A DNA stretch of 64,000 nucleotides. Origin: Galdieria partita (taxonomy: Eukaryota; Rhodophyta; Bangiophyceae; Galdieriales; Galdieriaceae). The notes beneath the pieces are model-generated. The model was given only the letters and a program-made list of their open reading frames with translations. It made no database searches and was not told the DNA's origin. The position numbers and the translations under genes were made by a program. The first letter of the stretch is position 1, and every line of letters begins with the position of its first letter. Of the stretch, positions 35,738 through 46,966 are shown piece by piece. The stretch lies in contig BQMJ01000054.1 of NCBI GenBank assembly GCA_025991245.1, positions 1-64,000 of the forward strand. The letters run 5' to 3'.

Positions 35738-37256
35738 CTACCAAAAGAACCACTGAGGCTCAATACATCCGTTCCTTAACCATTGAAAATAAAAATCCAT
35801 CAACATTTTTCTTAATAATGTTCCAACATATAAAAAATTCAGCGACCCTATAGACGACGAACTTGTCTTAGCCCTTTGACTGTCTAATTCAGAACACGTC
35901 AATAAATAGCTCCTAATGATTTCAAATGATGCCGTTTTGGTCAATTCTTTCAACTATGAAATGATTAGCAAGCAACAGGAAATGAGTATATGAATCCAGA
36001 ACGTACCAACTCATGATCTTTCAGCAAGGATTGAAGTAATTTCTCAGGGACGGATGGTTGAGAAATATCCGTGTTGCAAGTTTCCATCTCAATGACTGAA
36101 TTCGGTGTATGAAAATTGTTTTGTTCATTTTCTTGAGTCCAACATTTGCTGTCACTCTTTCCAAAGAACTTGGCAGCCTTGTCGAGAAAACCTGGGGCTG
36201 ATGTACCTCGAGAAGACTTTTGCTCGTTACTTCTTGTCTGCTTGTCATTCACTGCACACGTCAAATCCTCAGCATTTTGCTTTCGAAAGAATGGCAATAT
36301 GAACGAGGCTGACTTTTCGTGTTTCTTGGTTGGACTTGTAAGATTTTCTGCAATACGAACATTTTCAGGAGTACTCAAGCTTGTTGATATCATCTGACTA
36401 TTATCTGCTCTATGGGTGCGATCAAACTTGCCTAAAAGTGAACCAGAACGTTTCTGAGTACTTTTTATCGCCAACGGTACAGCAGTCGCAGTAATAGCAA
36501 CTGCCAAGTCAATCATAAATTTTCGGCCTTCATCACTTAAAGCCATGTCTAGAAGAGCCTTTACAACGGGAGGAAAGTCATCTGTTTGTTCCTTGTCTTT
36601 CTTGCTACCTCCCACTTCGACAGTTCTATTATTGCCGTTTCTCCTTTTCTTCAAAGCATATGCAGCTTCACGGTCATATCGCTCAAAAACTGCGCTTAAT
36701 CCTTCTTTTACTGTAGTAGAAATGATCAAAGACACAAGGTGCTCTCCACTTGGGGTTGTAAAGACTTCCAAAAGTTTTACCAGTGAAGCAACCCTTTCGT
36801 TGGGGCCTCTAGTGACGTTCGAACTTTTCTTTCTACCGTCACTTTCACGCGAAATTAGTTCACGACAAACTCCCTGGGCTGCTCCTGAAGAAATATTTCG
36901 CAATATGGTTGCAAAATCGGGACTAGAAAATATACGAAGTAGTCGAATAAAACTAGCAGGAACCTTGCCGACAGATTACCTCTTTTTGGCAACATAAAAG
37001 ATATAATACTTACCTCTTCAGAGGCATTGCCTTGCAAATAATTCTTCAAGTCGTTAGTGGCTTTCAAAAGGCAGTCACTGCCGTTATTTAAGGCATAGGC
37101 TAGCTGTTGAAAGGTATGCTGCCAACTGCGAAAAAAGTTACTAATGCCTTTTCTATTTCTATAGATTGCATAAAGTAACAAATACACAGGAATAAGCTTA
37201 ACATCTATATATGTTTGGAACCACTTTTGCAGACAACGATAACGTGAGTTTCTCAT
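35738..37256 (-). CDS. Membrane-anchored protein, PP2-A10-like
   Basis: Three exons (37256-37014, 36963-36007, 35953-35738; introns 50 and 53 nt) encode 471 aa. A hydrophobic segment lies at about 20-33. Residues 55-105 (SDCLLKATNDLKNYLQ, then VPASFIRLLRIFSSPDF) resemble in order and spacing the N-terminal part of the plant membrane proteins named PHLOEM PROTEIN 2-LIKE A10. The resemblance is from memory and moderate. Residues about 140-210 hold two further conserved-looking helical blocks (TPSGEHLVSLII and DEGRKFMIDLAV). The middle is a low-complexity charged linker. The biochemical role is unknown for the whole family. Confidence 0.6.
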
Positions 37257-37676
37257 TTTCTCCCGATTTCTCTTTTCAGTTCATTGCGATTACTGAAACT
37301 TGGTGTGTTTAGAAGCAACGAAGAGATGATTTTTAACTATGACTATTTTTGGTATCCAATTCTCTTCTCAACGTGAGTGTTTTAGATATATGAATGACTC
37401 TATTCATAGACTTTTGTTTCTTTTGCTTAGGATTCTCAAAACAAGTTCTTCTGGAGCTACAACATAAAACAGGGGTGAGAGAGCAATCCACTGTGAAGAG
37501 TTTTTTTACTATTGGTTGGACAAAGACCTCCAAATTCTGAAACCAACTTCCAACTAGCTGTATCACTTGTCAGGACCGTCTTGTCAAAAGGGAACTCAAG
37601 TTGAAATGATTGTTTCATTCGCAGTTTTCAAGTCCACAGGAATTTACAATTCTTCTATATGGTTTTAAACAACTGT
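37257..37676. other. Intergenic region, nothing recognised
   Basis: These 420 bp lie between two minus-strand genes. An open frame at 37333-37566 on the minus strand lacks an ATG start and has no recognisable features. Confidence 0.45.
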
Positions 37677-38463
37677 TCACTCTTCCTCCTCTGGTGTTGC
37701 TTCTTTGGTCCAATCTGGGAATAAGGACTTGTCTTGCTTCTCATTTTCTTCCTCTGCTTTTCTCTTCAAAGTATCTGGATCAAAACCTGGCCAAGGCTCA
37801 ATCATATCACCACTGATATCTAAGTCATAAGGGTCACCATCCCAATACTTGAACTCCTCAGGATTTGGCAACTGAGAAGTAAGAGTTACTTCAGGTTGCT
37901 TCAATAAAGAACGCATAATATTATCCTGATTCGAGCATAGCATTTAGTTTAAAATAGTCTAAAGACTCGTATGAATTTACCTTTAACATAGTCTGTTTTA
38001 CCAATTCTACAATCATGGACTGACATTGTGCTGGAGACATACTTTTTACTTCTTCGATATATCTACGAAACAATAACTGTTGGCTTAGAGTCAAACCTGT
38101 TGGAAAAGTGGAAGGCAAGTTTTCAGGAATGTCTTCAGAAGAAGACATGCGCAAGAAATTCAATTGAGCTCTTGAACGAAAGCAACGTCTATCATTACAC
38201 CAAAACATTTGGCGGAGTTGAAAATAACCGTAACTGGATCCATAATATGGTGCAATACGTCTCTTATCACTTTGCCCCCTAAAGCTTCCCAACGTTGGAT
38301 AACAGTATGAAGAATGAGATTTGTTATCCGAGGTTGCAAATCCGTTGCAACAAGTCTTGCAATCTAGTTCACCTACTATATAAAAAGTTGACTGGGCTGC
38401 CATGATGATTGGACAACCTGACGAGGCCAAAAATCTCCAACCGAGAAAATATTTCAGTGACAT
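37677..38463 (-). CDS. NblA-like phycobilisome degradation domain protein, nuclear
   Basis: Two exons (38463-37981 and 37925-37677, 55-nt intron) encode 243 aa, or 223 aa from the second ATG at 38403. Across the splice junction runs an NblA/Ycf18-like helix pair, LTLSQQLLFRRYIEEV followed by SPAQCQSMIVELVKQTMLK and DNIMRSLLKQ. NblA proteins of about 60 aa tag phycobilisomes for proteolysis in cyanobacteria and are plastid-encoded (ycf18) in many red algae. Here a long Cys/Ser/Arg-rich leader suggests plastid import, and an acidic ~70-residue tail (KYWDGDPYDLDISGD, then FPDWTKEA) is extra. The leader could hide another intron; I am unsure of its start. The alternative is a plastid protein that uses only the NblA-like fold. 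Confidence 0.55.
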
Positions 38464-38952
38464 TTTTCATTGCTGGTTGAAGTTTTGCAAATGATTTCGA
38501 GTCACACACCTGTTCAATATCGTATATGGAACAAGTTCTATGACTATTCATTAGGCAAATAGATTTTCGTCGAGCAAAAAGAAGATGATTTCTATTATTC
38601 CACCTGCGACTTGGTTCAAAAGCTGTTCGATCACTGGAGAGAGTTATACTATTAGAAGTCAAAAATAGTTTCAGTGAAAAGCGCACTATAAGCCATTGAA
38701 ATTCTCAAAGACTTGAGATTATTGACGTGACTTTGCAATAGTGCTGATCAGACATCCAGTTATCTTTTACTCCTTTCTTGTTATACAGACTCTGTCAAAC
38801 AAGTTCGGGATACCATCCATTTCAAGATAAACAGGCTTCAGAACCACTTGTTCTGTTTTGGCCCAAGGCACTGTGAAGAGCTATTCCTATTACTGTAATG
38901 AAGGAAGACAGGTTTTCGGTTCCTGCTCTCTTCTTTTGGCTGTCAGGAGAAT
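38464..38952. other. Intergenic region, weak coding hints
   Basis: A minus-strand frame at 38369-38686 overlaps the 5' end of the NblA-like gene but starts without ATG. A plus-strand frame at 38898 (ATG AAG GAA GAC ...) runs 24 codons. Neither is convincing. Confidence 0.35.
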
Positions 38953-39261
38953 ATGAAGACTCAGTTGAATGAATCAGAAACACCGCACATGACTCTTAAC
39001 TGTGTCATTTTTTGCCTGAATATGAGTCAACAAACGGACATTGAAAGTTGGAACAACAATACTTGCTCATCACCTCGTCAGGTACAACTTCAACTACTCT
39101 TTCTCTAGTGAGTATTCAAGGTAACAACAAGTTGCATGTTGGTTTTTTGTTTATAGTTGAATGATGCTTTTCTGGGAGTTATCAAGATCTTGGTTGTTCG
39201 ACCAAACAACAGAAACTCAACCTCCCAGCAATCTCAAGTTAACCATTTATTCGGAAGATAA
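38953..39261 (+). CDS. Possible small two-exon gene, unknown
   Basis: An ATG at 38953 opens 43 codons ending at CAG|GTACAA (39081/39082). An acceptor TTTATAG at 39156 continues in phase for 34 codons (LNDAFLGVIKILVVRPNN...) to TAA at 39259-39261, giving 77 aa. The second exon has a protein-like pattern. The intron (75 nt) is longer than usual here and no family is recognised, so this remains tentative. It would end 66 bp from the 3' end of the convergent Trp-rich gene. Confidence 0.3.
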
Positions 39262-39327
39262 TAATAATATTACTCTCTTAAACGTACAGAAACAAAACCC
39301 TCAATGAATGTTAACATCTTTCAGCTA

Positions 39328-40856
39328 TCACAAACCCAAAAATTCACTCGATGGTAGCATTTGGAACTCGGTATAATATGTGCCATTCGCTGTCATATTC
39401 CAAGTTTCCATCCAACTCTCATTCTTTTGATTATAACCCCATCGCCTTCCCTTTTTCACAAACATTGTGGCGCCTCTCTCTTCATATCTATTGTTGACAT
39501 AATCATAACAATATTACAATAGGAATGAACATACCTTGTATATCCAAATCACGTTCCAACCACCACTCAGCCCAAGCAGAACCATCATTATCCACTCCAT
39601 ATTTATCTAATGCATTAAAAATTCAATAAACTTCTCAAAATACCATATCTACCTACCTCCAAAACGACAAGTTTTATCCAAACTACAACCCCATCTCTCC
39701 GTCCACCAGCCTCCATATTCGTTAGTTCTCACATCATGACCTGTCCACTGATGATGTTCTGGGACCTTCCATACAAGAGGTGGCTCCCATAATGTCCTTC
39801 CTAAACTTAACTTATTTTGAACTTGTAGAGATTGTAAGTCACTCTCAGAAAACTCCTCACTATTATCTCCAACATTCTCTCTTTCAACAACAGAAGAGGA
39901 ATCTTTATCTGAAACTGACTGGACCTGATTGTTGATACTTGTATTCAGTTCTACACTTTCAGCTAAATCTGATGGGTTCATTTTGCTTTCTTTACAACTT
40001 GTAGAATAATTCGGCTTTGTACCAAATACCCCGTGATACATTGAATAATAGTCAGGCTCCATAGAGGAAGATGACATATGATAGGAACTAATATTGTTCC
40101 GTCTTGTTTGACCTACTGATACATTACTTCTTGTGGATAGTTCATAAGCCCTATTTCTTGATTGTTCCAAAATACCACGGCCTTGTTCATATGAGGATGA
40201 ATTGCGGGAACGAGGTAAAGGAGGTAACTGCGAATGACTGTCAACATTCTTCCTCTTAGAGTAGTCTTCCGCCAATTTTTCCAAAGTTCTTCGAGATACA
40301 CGAGATGAGCCGTTACCATTCACTTTTGTTGCTTTTTCTACCAGATCCCTTTTATTTTCCTCTGTGAAACACACAGCTTCTAATGGCTTGGGCTGATGGT
40401 AACAATTGTCCTTCTGACTGTCCGAGAAGACTATTGTACCAGCTTCCTTTGTGAGCGTATCTTCCAGTTCTTCCTCCACTTCTTTAATGGTGGCCAAGTC
40501 ACTCTGTGAAAAACTTCTACTTAAACTCCTTTCTTGTCTATGTCGCAAATATTCCAAGGCACCTCGACCTAAACGAACCTAACCAAGTTTCAACCAACAA
40601 CCTCACCAGATTTGAGTTTACTAACCTTTTTCCCTTCCAAAGCGTCCTGCTTTAACAACAAGAAAAGAGGGCAGCTGTGTGTTCTTCTCAAACCACGGGT
40701 ATTTTGGTTTGCGACACTCTGTAGGCTTCCCTCGTGTAATTTATTTGCGCCTTTCAATTGGTTTCTGGTTTCATGGTCATCAAATACACTCCTTGCTCCA
40801 TTTTTCCAAGCAGAGTATCTTGTTTCTACTAGAACACTTTCTGAAGCATCCGACAT
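39328..40856 (-). CDS. Trp-rich ESV1/LESV-like protein
   Basis: Four exons (40856-40626, 40578-39657, 39606-39531, 39487-39328) encode about 462 aa. The first two thirds are disordered, rich in Ser, Arg, Asn and Glu. The C-terminal ~130 residues are a run of Trp/Gly/Tyr motifs: EYGGWWTERWG, DNDGSAWAEWWLERD, KGRRWGYNQKNESWMETW. These resemble the tryptophan-rich starch-binding domain of EARLY STARVATION1 and LESV. In plants these organise starch granules; red algae store starch in the cytosol. Phase at the last intron requires the donor GTTCAT at 39530 rather than the nearby GTATGT at 39534; with the latter the protein would end after about 10 further residues. Confidence 0.5.
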
Positions 40857-40926
40857 TTCCGTTCAGTGGCTTGAGTTCTGAGCCACCCAAAATGCCCCCA
40901 ACTTGTGAATCCCCCAAAGAGATAAT

Positions 40927-41649
40927 TTAGCTCAGCAAATGGTGGAGATGATGATTTTGCTTAAAATGTAATAAAAGCGACGACTCGACTTTTTCACTAG
41001 CAGTTTGAACAACTTGTGAGAGATTATCCACAGCTGCTGTAAAGTCCTCCAATTGCTTCGATAGCCAATGCACGTTCCGTTCTGCACTTTCTAATATATT
41101 CACAGCATCCCTTATGGTATCCAAAGTTGATGAAGGAACACTTGCCACATGGTCATCCTTTATATTCTCCCACACTAGTCGTTTGAAGTGTCTTATTCTC
41201 TCTTCTGTGACACAAAGCTGTTCTTGAATATCTAACTTGCTAGGGTGACTTGACGGTTCTGTTTCAGGTAAAGAACAATCTTGGCCTGTATGAGTCAGCG
41301 AATGAATACTTGTGACCCAATCCCTTGAGACGTCCTCCTTGGACTGATGTTCCTGCATTCGTTTCTTACCCTCACGTTTCTTCCGAAGTCTCTCTCTTTC
41401 CCTTGCTCTTCTAGTGTCTACATAATGGGGGTCCGACGTCTTTTTCTTTTCTATAAAGTTATACCAAGCCATGTTTTTAGCTTTCTTTGTATTCTTGCAA
41501 AGTCTAAAAGTGTCCTCCTTAGTCGGAACAAAATATTTCTGAAACTCGTTTTGTTGTTCTTCTTGTTCTTCCAATTCAGAAAGGTATGACTTGTCTTCAA
41601 GGTCTCGTTCTATAACGTCGTTGATGGATATTTCTGCACTCGGTTCCAT
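40927..41649 (-). CDS. Unknown charged coiled-coil protein
   Basis: This single-exon gene encodes 240 aa from the first ATG (41649); the frame extends six codons further to a TTG. An acidic N-terminus (LEDKSYLSELEEQEEQQNEF) is followed by a very basic stretch (TRRARERERLRKKREGKK) that could be a nuclear signal. Helical heptads run in the last 100 residues, ending in a His-rich tip. I do not recognise a family. The stop lies 70 bp upstream of the ESV1-like start on the same strand. Confidence 0.6.
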   Translation of the reverse strand: MEPSAEISINDVIERDLEDKSYLSELEEQEEQQNEFQKYFVPTKEDTFRLCKNTKKAKNMAWYNFIEKKKTSDPHYVDTRRARERERLRKKREGKKRMQEHQSKEDVSRDWVTSIHSLTHTGQDCSLPETEPSSHPSKLDIQEQLCVTEERIRHFKRLVWENIKDDHVASVPSSTLDTIRDAVNILESAERNVHWLSKQLEDFTAAVDNLSQVVQTASEKVESSLLLHFKQNHHLHHLLS

Positions 41650-41776
41650 AGCATATTTCTTCTCCAAACAACTATGAGTCTTACTGAAACTCTTTCAAAT
41701 AAAACTACAAAGGCATACAAATGTCTATTCTCAATGAAGCAACCAACCCATCCATCCATCCAAAAGCAAAAGTTTT

Positions 41777-43381
41777 TTATTGAGTATCTTGTCGCTGTTT
41801 CTTTAATATATCTGCAATTTCAAACGCAAGTTCCAAACTTTGCGAAAGATTGAGACGAGGATCACACAATGACTCGTATCTCTTTGACAAAGACTCGGCG
41901 GTTAAATCCACCATACCTCCTACACACTCGGTCACTTCCTTGCCAGTCATTTCAAAGTGAACTCCTCCGGCCCGAGAACCTTCTGCTCGATGTACAGCAA
42001 AAAAGTCTCGAACTTCTTCCAAAATATGATTCCAAGACCTCGTCTTTACTCCAAAGCTTGTCTTGTAAGTATTCCCATGCATTGCATCTGTTATCCATAC
42101 CACATTTTTACCTTCCCTTTTCAGTGCTCGAACTAAATAGGGTAACTTGGAAGCTAAATTCTTCGATCCCATTCTCGTAATTAAAGTAAGTCTTCCCATT
42201 TCATTTCGTGGATTCAACACATCACAAAGACGCAAGAGTTCATCAACTTGCATTCCGGATCCCACTTTCACTCCAATGGGATTTGCGACTCCTCTTGCAA
42301 ACTCAACGTGTGCTCCATCCAAGTCTCTCGTTCTTTCGCCGATCCAAATAAACGCTCCAGAAGTAGCATACATATCACCTGTTAACGAGTCTTGTCTACA
42401 TAAAGCTTCTTCATAAGGTAGTAATAAAGCTTCGTGGGAAGTGAAAACTTCAGTAGAGTAAATAATCGGATCCCGCACACTCACTCCGCACGTCTCCCAA
42501 AAACGAACTGCTTCTTCGATTCTTTCTGCAGTGTCCAAATAAGCCTTACCCTTTTCTGTATTGGAAGCCCAATCCATTCCCCAAGACTTTACATTTCGAA
42601 GGTCTGCAAATCCTCCAGATGCCAAAGCTCGTACGAGATTAGTGGTCCCTGCAGAATGTTGATATGCAGCTAACATTCTATTCGGATCAGGCGTCCTACT
42701 AACCAGATCAAATGAGGAGCCATTTATAATATCTCCACGATAACAAGGCAGCCTTTGGCCATCACGTTCTTCCCAATCATCGCTTCGAGGCTTTGCAAAC
42801 TGGCCTCCAATTCGTCCAATCTTTACAACGGGTTCTAAACTACCCCACATAAGAATCATTGCCATCTTAAACAAAGCTCGTACAGTATCTCTAACTCCAT
42901 CCGTACTCTCTTCCAACGATTCAGCACAGTCACCTCCCTGCAACACAAATCCTCTTCCTCTGCATACTTCACTTAGTCTAAAACGAAGCAATTTGGCTTC
43001 TTCTGCCTGTACCAAAGGTGGTAAGTGCTTGATATGGGAAACTACCTTTTCTACTGCTTCTTTATCGGGATATATAGGTTGTTGTTTTGCGGGTTTGTTT
43101 CTCCAAGAAGATGCCGACCAATCTTTCGGAGTCAATTGTTCTTTCTGCTTTGTACCAACGGTCTTTCCTGACAAGTTGGGAGACGCTATTCCATTTTCTA
43201 CGACACACTCTAGAAAAGAAACCTTTGTATTTGGTTGCCTTGACAAATATTTCCTTTTTCCGCGAAAAGGTCTAAACTTGCTATTCTTTTTAGAGTATTC
43301 TACTTTGTGTGTTACGAAGCCGACGGTATTCATCTGTTCCATTGCTTTTACCGGCCGATTTTCACAATTGCAAAGACTCAT
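41777..43381 (-). CDS. DAHPS: DAHP synthase, class II (plant type), plastid
   Basis: This intronless gene encodes 534 aa. It condenses phosphoenolpyruvate and erythrose-4-phosphate, the first step of the shikimate pathway. Family marks of class II enzymes are FVLQGGDCAES, KIGRIGGQFAKPRS, RGDIINGS, PNRMLAAYQHSAGTTNLVRA, THEALLLPYEEAL-like (SHEALLLPYEEAL), GVANPIGVKVGSGM, WITDAMHGNT and GGVHFEMTG. The leader of ~75 residues is basic and Ser-rich and probably directs plastid import. The start chosen is the first ATG of the frame. It faces away from the aspartic protease gene with 260 bp between starts. Confidence 0.95.
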   Translation of the reverse strand: MSLCNCENRPVKAMEQMNTVGFVTHKVEYSKKNSKFRPFRGKRKYLSRQPNTKVSFLECVVENGIASPNLSGKTVGTKQKEQLTPKDWSASSWRNKPAKQQPIYPDKEAVEKVVSHIKHLPPLVQAEEAKLLRFRLSEVCRGRGFVLQGGDCAESLEESTDGVRDTVRALFKMAMILMWGSLEPVVKIGRIGGQFAKPRSDDWEERDGQRLPCYRGDIINGSSFDLVSRTPDPNRMLAAYQHSAGTTNLVRALASGGFADLRNVKSWGMDWASNTEKGKAYLDTAERIEEAVRFWETCGVSVRDPIIYSTEVFTSHEALLLPYEEALCRQDSLTGDMYATSGAFIWIGERTRDLDGAHVEFARGVANPIGVKVGSGMQVDELLRLCDVLNPRNEMGRLTLITRMGSKNLASKLPYLVRALKREGKNVVWITDAMHGNTYKTSFGVKTRSWNHILEEVRDFFAVHRAEGSRAGGVHFEMTGKEVTECVGGMVDLTAESLSKRYESLCDPRLNLSQSLELAFEIADILKKQRQDTQ

Positions 43382-43641
43382 TGGAATGGGAGATGTTCCT
43401 CGTAATGACTTTGAGAAATCCTAGTCTACATTCAACTAGTTGTATTTCATAGATCAGCTATCAAGTACAAATACTGAAATGTGAATATCAAAAGAGTAGT
43501 AAAGAGAGATAGAGAATAAAGCCACTGAAATTTGGATGAGAGCCAAAAATAGAAATGACCGCAAATTCATTTTCTGGAAAATTGCTGTGGAAAAAGACAA
43601 TTGCGTCATTTTGGGTTTCTTTGGTTGTTGTTTAGTTTTAT

Positions 43642-45646
43642 ATGAAACGATTCCCCCAAAGAAAAGTGGAAAAGAGTGTATCTACTTTCAAAGTCTCTAT
43701 GACAAGGCTTTTTGTAAGGTTGTTACTGGGAATTTCTATATTTCTTGGTCTCTGCTGTTATTCTGAAGGACAAACTCTACGAACCAACTACAACAACAGA
43801 CCTATGCAACGAACACTTAAGCAAATTGGAAACGAATTATTCTTAGAGCCACAGCATAATATTTTTCAAGTACAGAACGATGATAGTGAAACGGTTATCA
43901 TTCCTTTATCCTATCGTGTGCCTGTTGGAAAAAAGGATATATTGAGAAATATTTTGACTAGTGAAAGTAGAAAAAAACACTTGTTGGGAAATAGTAGAGG
44001 AAACTTACTTCGACAATTGGAACAATCCATCATCCGAGACAACAATGAGTGGGAAGACACGCTGCAACGTTATACAACGAAACAAAAAGATATTGGAATT
44101 GAGAGATACTTTGAACAAGTTGTTCTAGGAAATGTAGTCAACAGTGAGTAGGAAGCTTGGTAACATCTGACACAGGCTAACTGATTCTAGTGGCGGAGTA
44201 TTATGTATCCTTACAAGTCAATGGAGAGAGTTTTTATGTGCAACTGGACACAGGAAGCTCCAATTTATTGATTTCAACTTCCAATTGCAGTCACTGTCAA
44301 GCGAACAAAAGACTTGAATTGAATGGATTGACAACTGTTTCCTGCAGTTCAAGTGAGTGCTGCCAACAGTCCTCATCTTGTTGTTCTCAACAAGATCCAT
44401 CCTTGTGTGGAGTATTGGTAGAGTATGGAAGTGGCTTTGCTTCTGGAGCACTCGTAAAAGGCACAGTTACTATCTCCAATATTTCTGTCTATACAACTTT
44501 TGGAGGAATCCTAAACTCTTCTTCTGGTAAGAGGACTAGATAGAGTGCAATATTTGGATCAATTCTTCTTTAGATTTCGAGCCAACTTCAGTAAGTGGCA
44601 TTCTTGGTATGGCTTCTAGCCAACTATCCTGTAATCCTACCTGTGTTACTCCTCTATTTGATGCCATTGTACAGCAGAAATCCATTGCCAATATCTTTTC
44701 AGTTCTTCTGAATCCAGACAATGGTGTTTTGGTTCTTGGAGGCGTCGATGGAAATTTCAGTAATGGAAGTATATCATATTCAGATATGCCATCCAGGTAA
44801 GGATTGACAATATTTCTTATATGAAACTAAACTGAAATGTGGTTGAATAGCGATCCTGGTTATTATGAAGTAGTAAGTAGATGAGATAACCATGACATGA
44901 TCACAAACTAACTTGATGAAGAGTGTGAACAGTGTTTCAGTGGATGGAGACGACATATACCCAACGAGTTTCACAGCAGTTGTAGATACTGGAACTACTT
45001 TGGTTTATTTACCGGAGACTTGTTACAACGATATAATTAAATATTTTCAGTCTCATTATAGTAACTCTTTTTGGGATAGTTCGGTAAGAAGACCAACCTA
45101 TTGATAGTTATCCGCACTGCTAATAGATGTTATCTATCATAGGGAGCGTTATTTGGTTCCTTGTCTTCAAGTTATATATCTAGTCTCCCCAATATCGATA
45201 TTCATTTATCGGGTAATGTAAAAATATCCATTCCTCCTGATAGTTATCTCGTATCTGTTGGAGGTGGAAATTACATGATGGGCGTTCAGTCGTCTGGAGG
45301 TTCCTCATCCATTTTAGGTGATGTCCTGTTACAAAATTATTATACGGTTTTTGATCGTGTCAACTCTCGAATTGGTTTTGGACCTGCAGTAGATGTGAAA
45401 AGTGTCAACTTGAGTAATGTGCCTGGAGTTGGTAACATCTCCATCCCCAGTCCAAGTCCAAGTCCTACATTGCCTACTTATGGTATTGTGTTGATTGTCG
45501 TTGCGGGAGTCTTGGGAGCCATACTTTTATCTATGGCTGTATTTTTATTGGTTCGACGACGTCGAAAGATGACCATTCCAACTACAAATGTTTGGTCTTC
45601 ACAACCATATGGTGTTTATGGAGATTCTTATTACTATTATCGTTGA
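43642..45646 (+). CDS. Membrane-anchored pepsin-like aspartic protease
   Basis: Six exons (43642-44143, 44191-44526, 44574-44796, 44851-44872, 44922-45083, 45143-45646) encode 582 aa; all phases agree. Domains: a hydrophobic signal segment at about 22-40, a propeptide to about 165, then a two-lobed A1 peptidase with QLDTGSSNLL and AVVDTGTTLVYLP as the two active-site triads. A Cys-rich insertion (SSSECCQQSSSCCSQ) lies in the N lobe. Conserved SSILGDVLLQNYYTVFD closes the C lobe. A transmembrane helix near 530-552 is followed by RRRRK and a Tyr-rich tail, so it is probably a type I membrane protein of the secretory pathway or cell surface. Exon 4 is only 22 nt. Confidence 0.9.
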
Positions 45647-45947
45647 ATAGTTTTTTGTCCGTTGGAAGAATTGTGTAGAGCCTGTTTGTATATTCTATAA
45701 ACTGAAAACAACCACTGGCAACCATTTGTTGTTGGATGGATTGGTTATAGAGAACAAAGTCTTTATTCTCCATAGATGATTGCCAATTTGGAATAGGCAA
45801 GTCAAAGTTTCTTCCAAAATACAGATACTCTAAGAGAAAGTCATTAGAGAATACGTCGGAATCATTACCGTCACTGAATGCAATTCCATTCAACACTTTC
45901 TACTACAGCAGTGTGTCTGTTGACAACGTCGTATCCAAATTCGTTGT
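45647..45947. other. Convergent intergenic region
   Basis: These 301 bp lie between the protease stop and the stop of the PAP2-like gene. Only short frames with no conserved features are present; it should hold the two 3' UTRs. Confidence 0.5.
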
Positions 45948-46966
45948 TTAGTCCCATTTGGTTTCGTCATTGGCTTTCAAGACGTCTTGAATATGCTTTT
46001 CACGCAAAGCCTTTCGATCTCTTTCTCTCTTTCTTCTCGTCAAGTAGAGAACATCAGTCCATGCATTTCGAGATATCAGTAGGATTAGCCAGTTGACCAT
46101 ATGTCCTATCACTTGTTTGCTACTCACTGGATAACCATATACTGGAAAAGGCCAAAGAAGAGTACAGAAAAATAACAGATTAGGTGACAATAGGGCAAGT
46201 ACTCCTAAAATGAGTAATACATGTCTTCCTCGTATGAAATATTCCCACAGTACGGTTTCCATCAAAGCATGACTCAAACACCCCAAACTGACGCCATAGA
46301 GTATTTGTCTCAAAGAGTGATATCCATGAAAGAAAGTACGGTAAACAGTAACTGTACCGCCAACAACAAAAGTATACAGCAGCAACTTGGATACATAATT
46401 TTCTAATATATCTAAAAACATGACTTTCAACGGCTTCCCTCTCCTCAAGTCTCCTCCATAAAGGTGTTTGACTTGGAATAGACTGTTCAGACTTAGAAAA
46501 CAAAAAGTAAAATAACAATAGTGACCACTGATACTATTTGGCTGACCTATAAAACGTCCAAAACTACAAGTTGCATCATCAAGCCAACCTTTGACCAATA
46601 ACAGAAACCAATATGTCAAATGAAACCATATACTAACAAAAGATACCAAAAATATCGCAGCTCCCTTCTTCGGACATGTCAACGTGAATACGACAAGTAA
46701 TATCCATAACGCTATGACTGTAAAGTTGTGAAGTAACGTATCACGGATAGGAATAACAAAACTAGTCACTGGAGGAAGTTGTTCCACAGCCCTGTCGACT
46801 ACACAGACATCCAACCAGTCTCCGTAAGAGCTCTCTTGTAAAAGTCTATGTTCTAGTTATACGAAACAACTCAAACAGAGATATTGAAGACTCACTTTGT
46901 TGTCACCAAGGCTGCCAACGACAAATACAACCCTTTTTTTCTCAAAAGTGTACCAAAACACGACAT
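45948..46966 (-). CDS. PAP2-superfamily multipass membrane protein
   Basis: Two exons (46966-46896 and 46845-45948, 50-nt intron) encode 322 aa. The large open frame lacks an ATG; the 71-nt first exon supplies MSCFGTLLRKKG and joins in phase. There are six or so hydrophobic helices. PAP2-like signatures are ISGHYCYFTF and YRTFFHGYHSLRQILYG, with the two histidines expected for phosphatase chemistry. The second resembles dolichyl-diphosphatases; FIT-type lipid-droplet proteins and sphingolipid synthases are alternatives in the same fold. The C-terminus is highly charged (RRKRERDRKALREKH), likely cytosolic. ER location is inferred. Confidence 0.65.

Noticed and set aside
37333-37566. 77-codon minus-strand frame between two genes
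   Set aside because: It begins without ATG, is not linked in phase to a neighbour, and has no recognised motif.
38369-38686. 105-codon minus-strand frame over the 5' end of the NblA-like gene
   Set aside because: It starts at GTG and runs in a different frame from the NblA-like exon. It may contain 5' UTR or an unseen leader exon, but nothing supports it.
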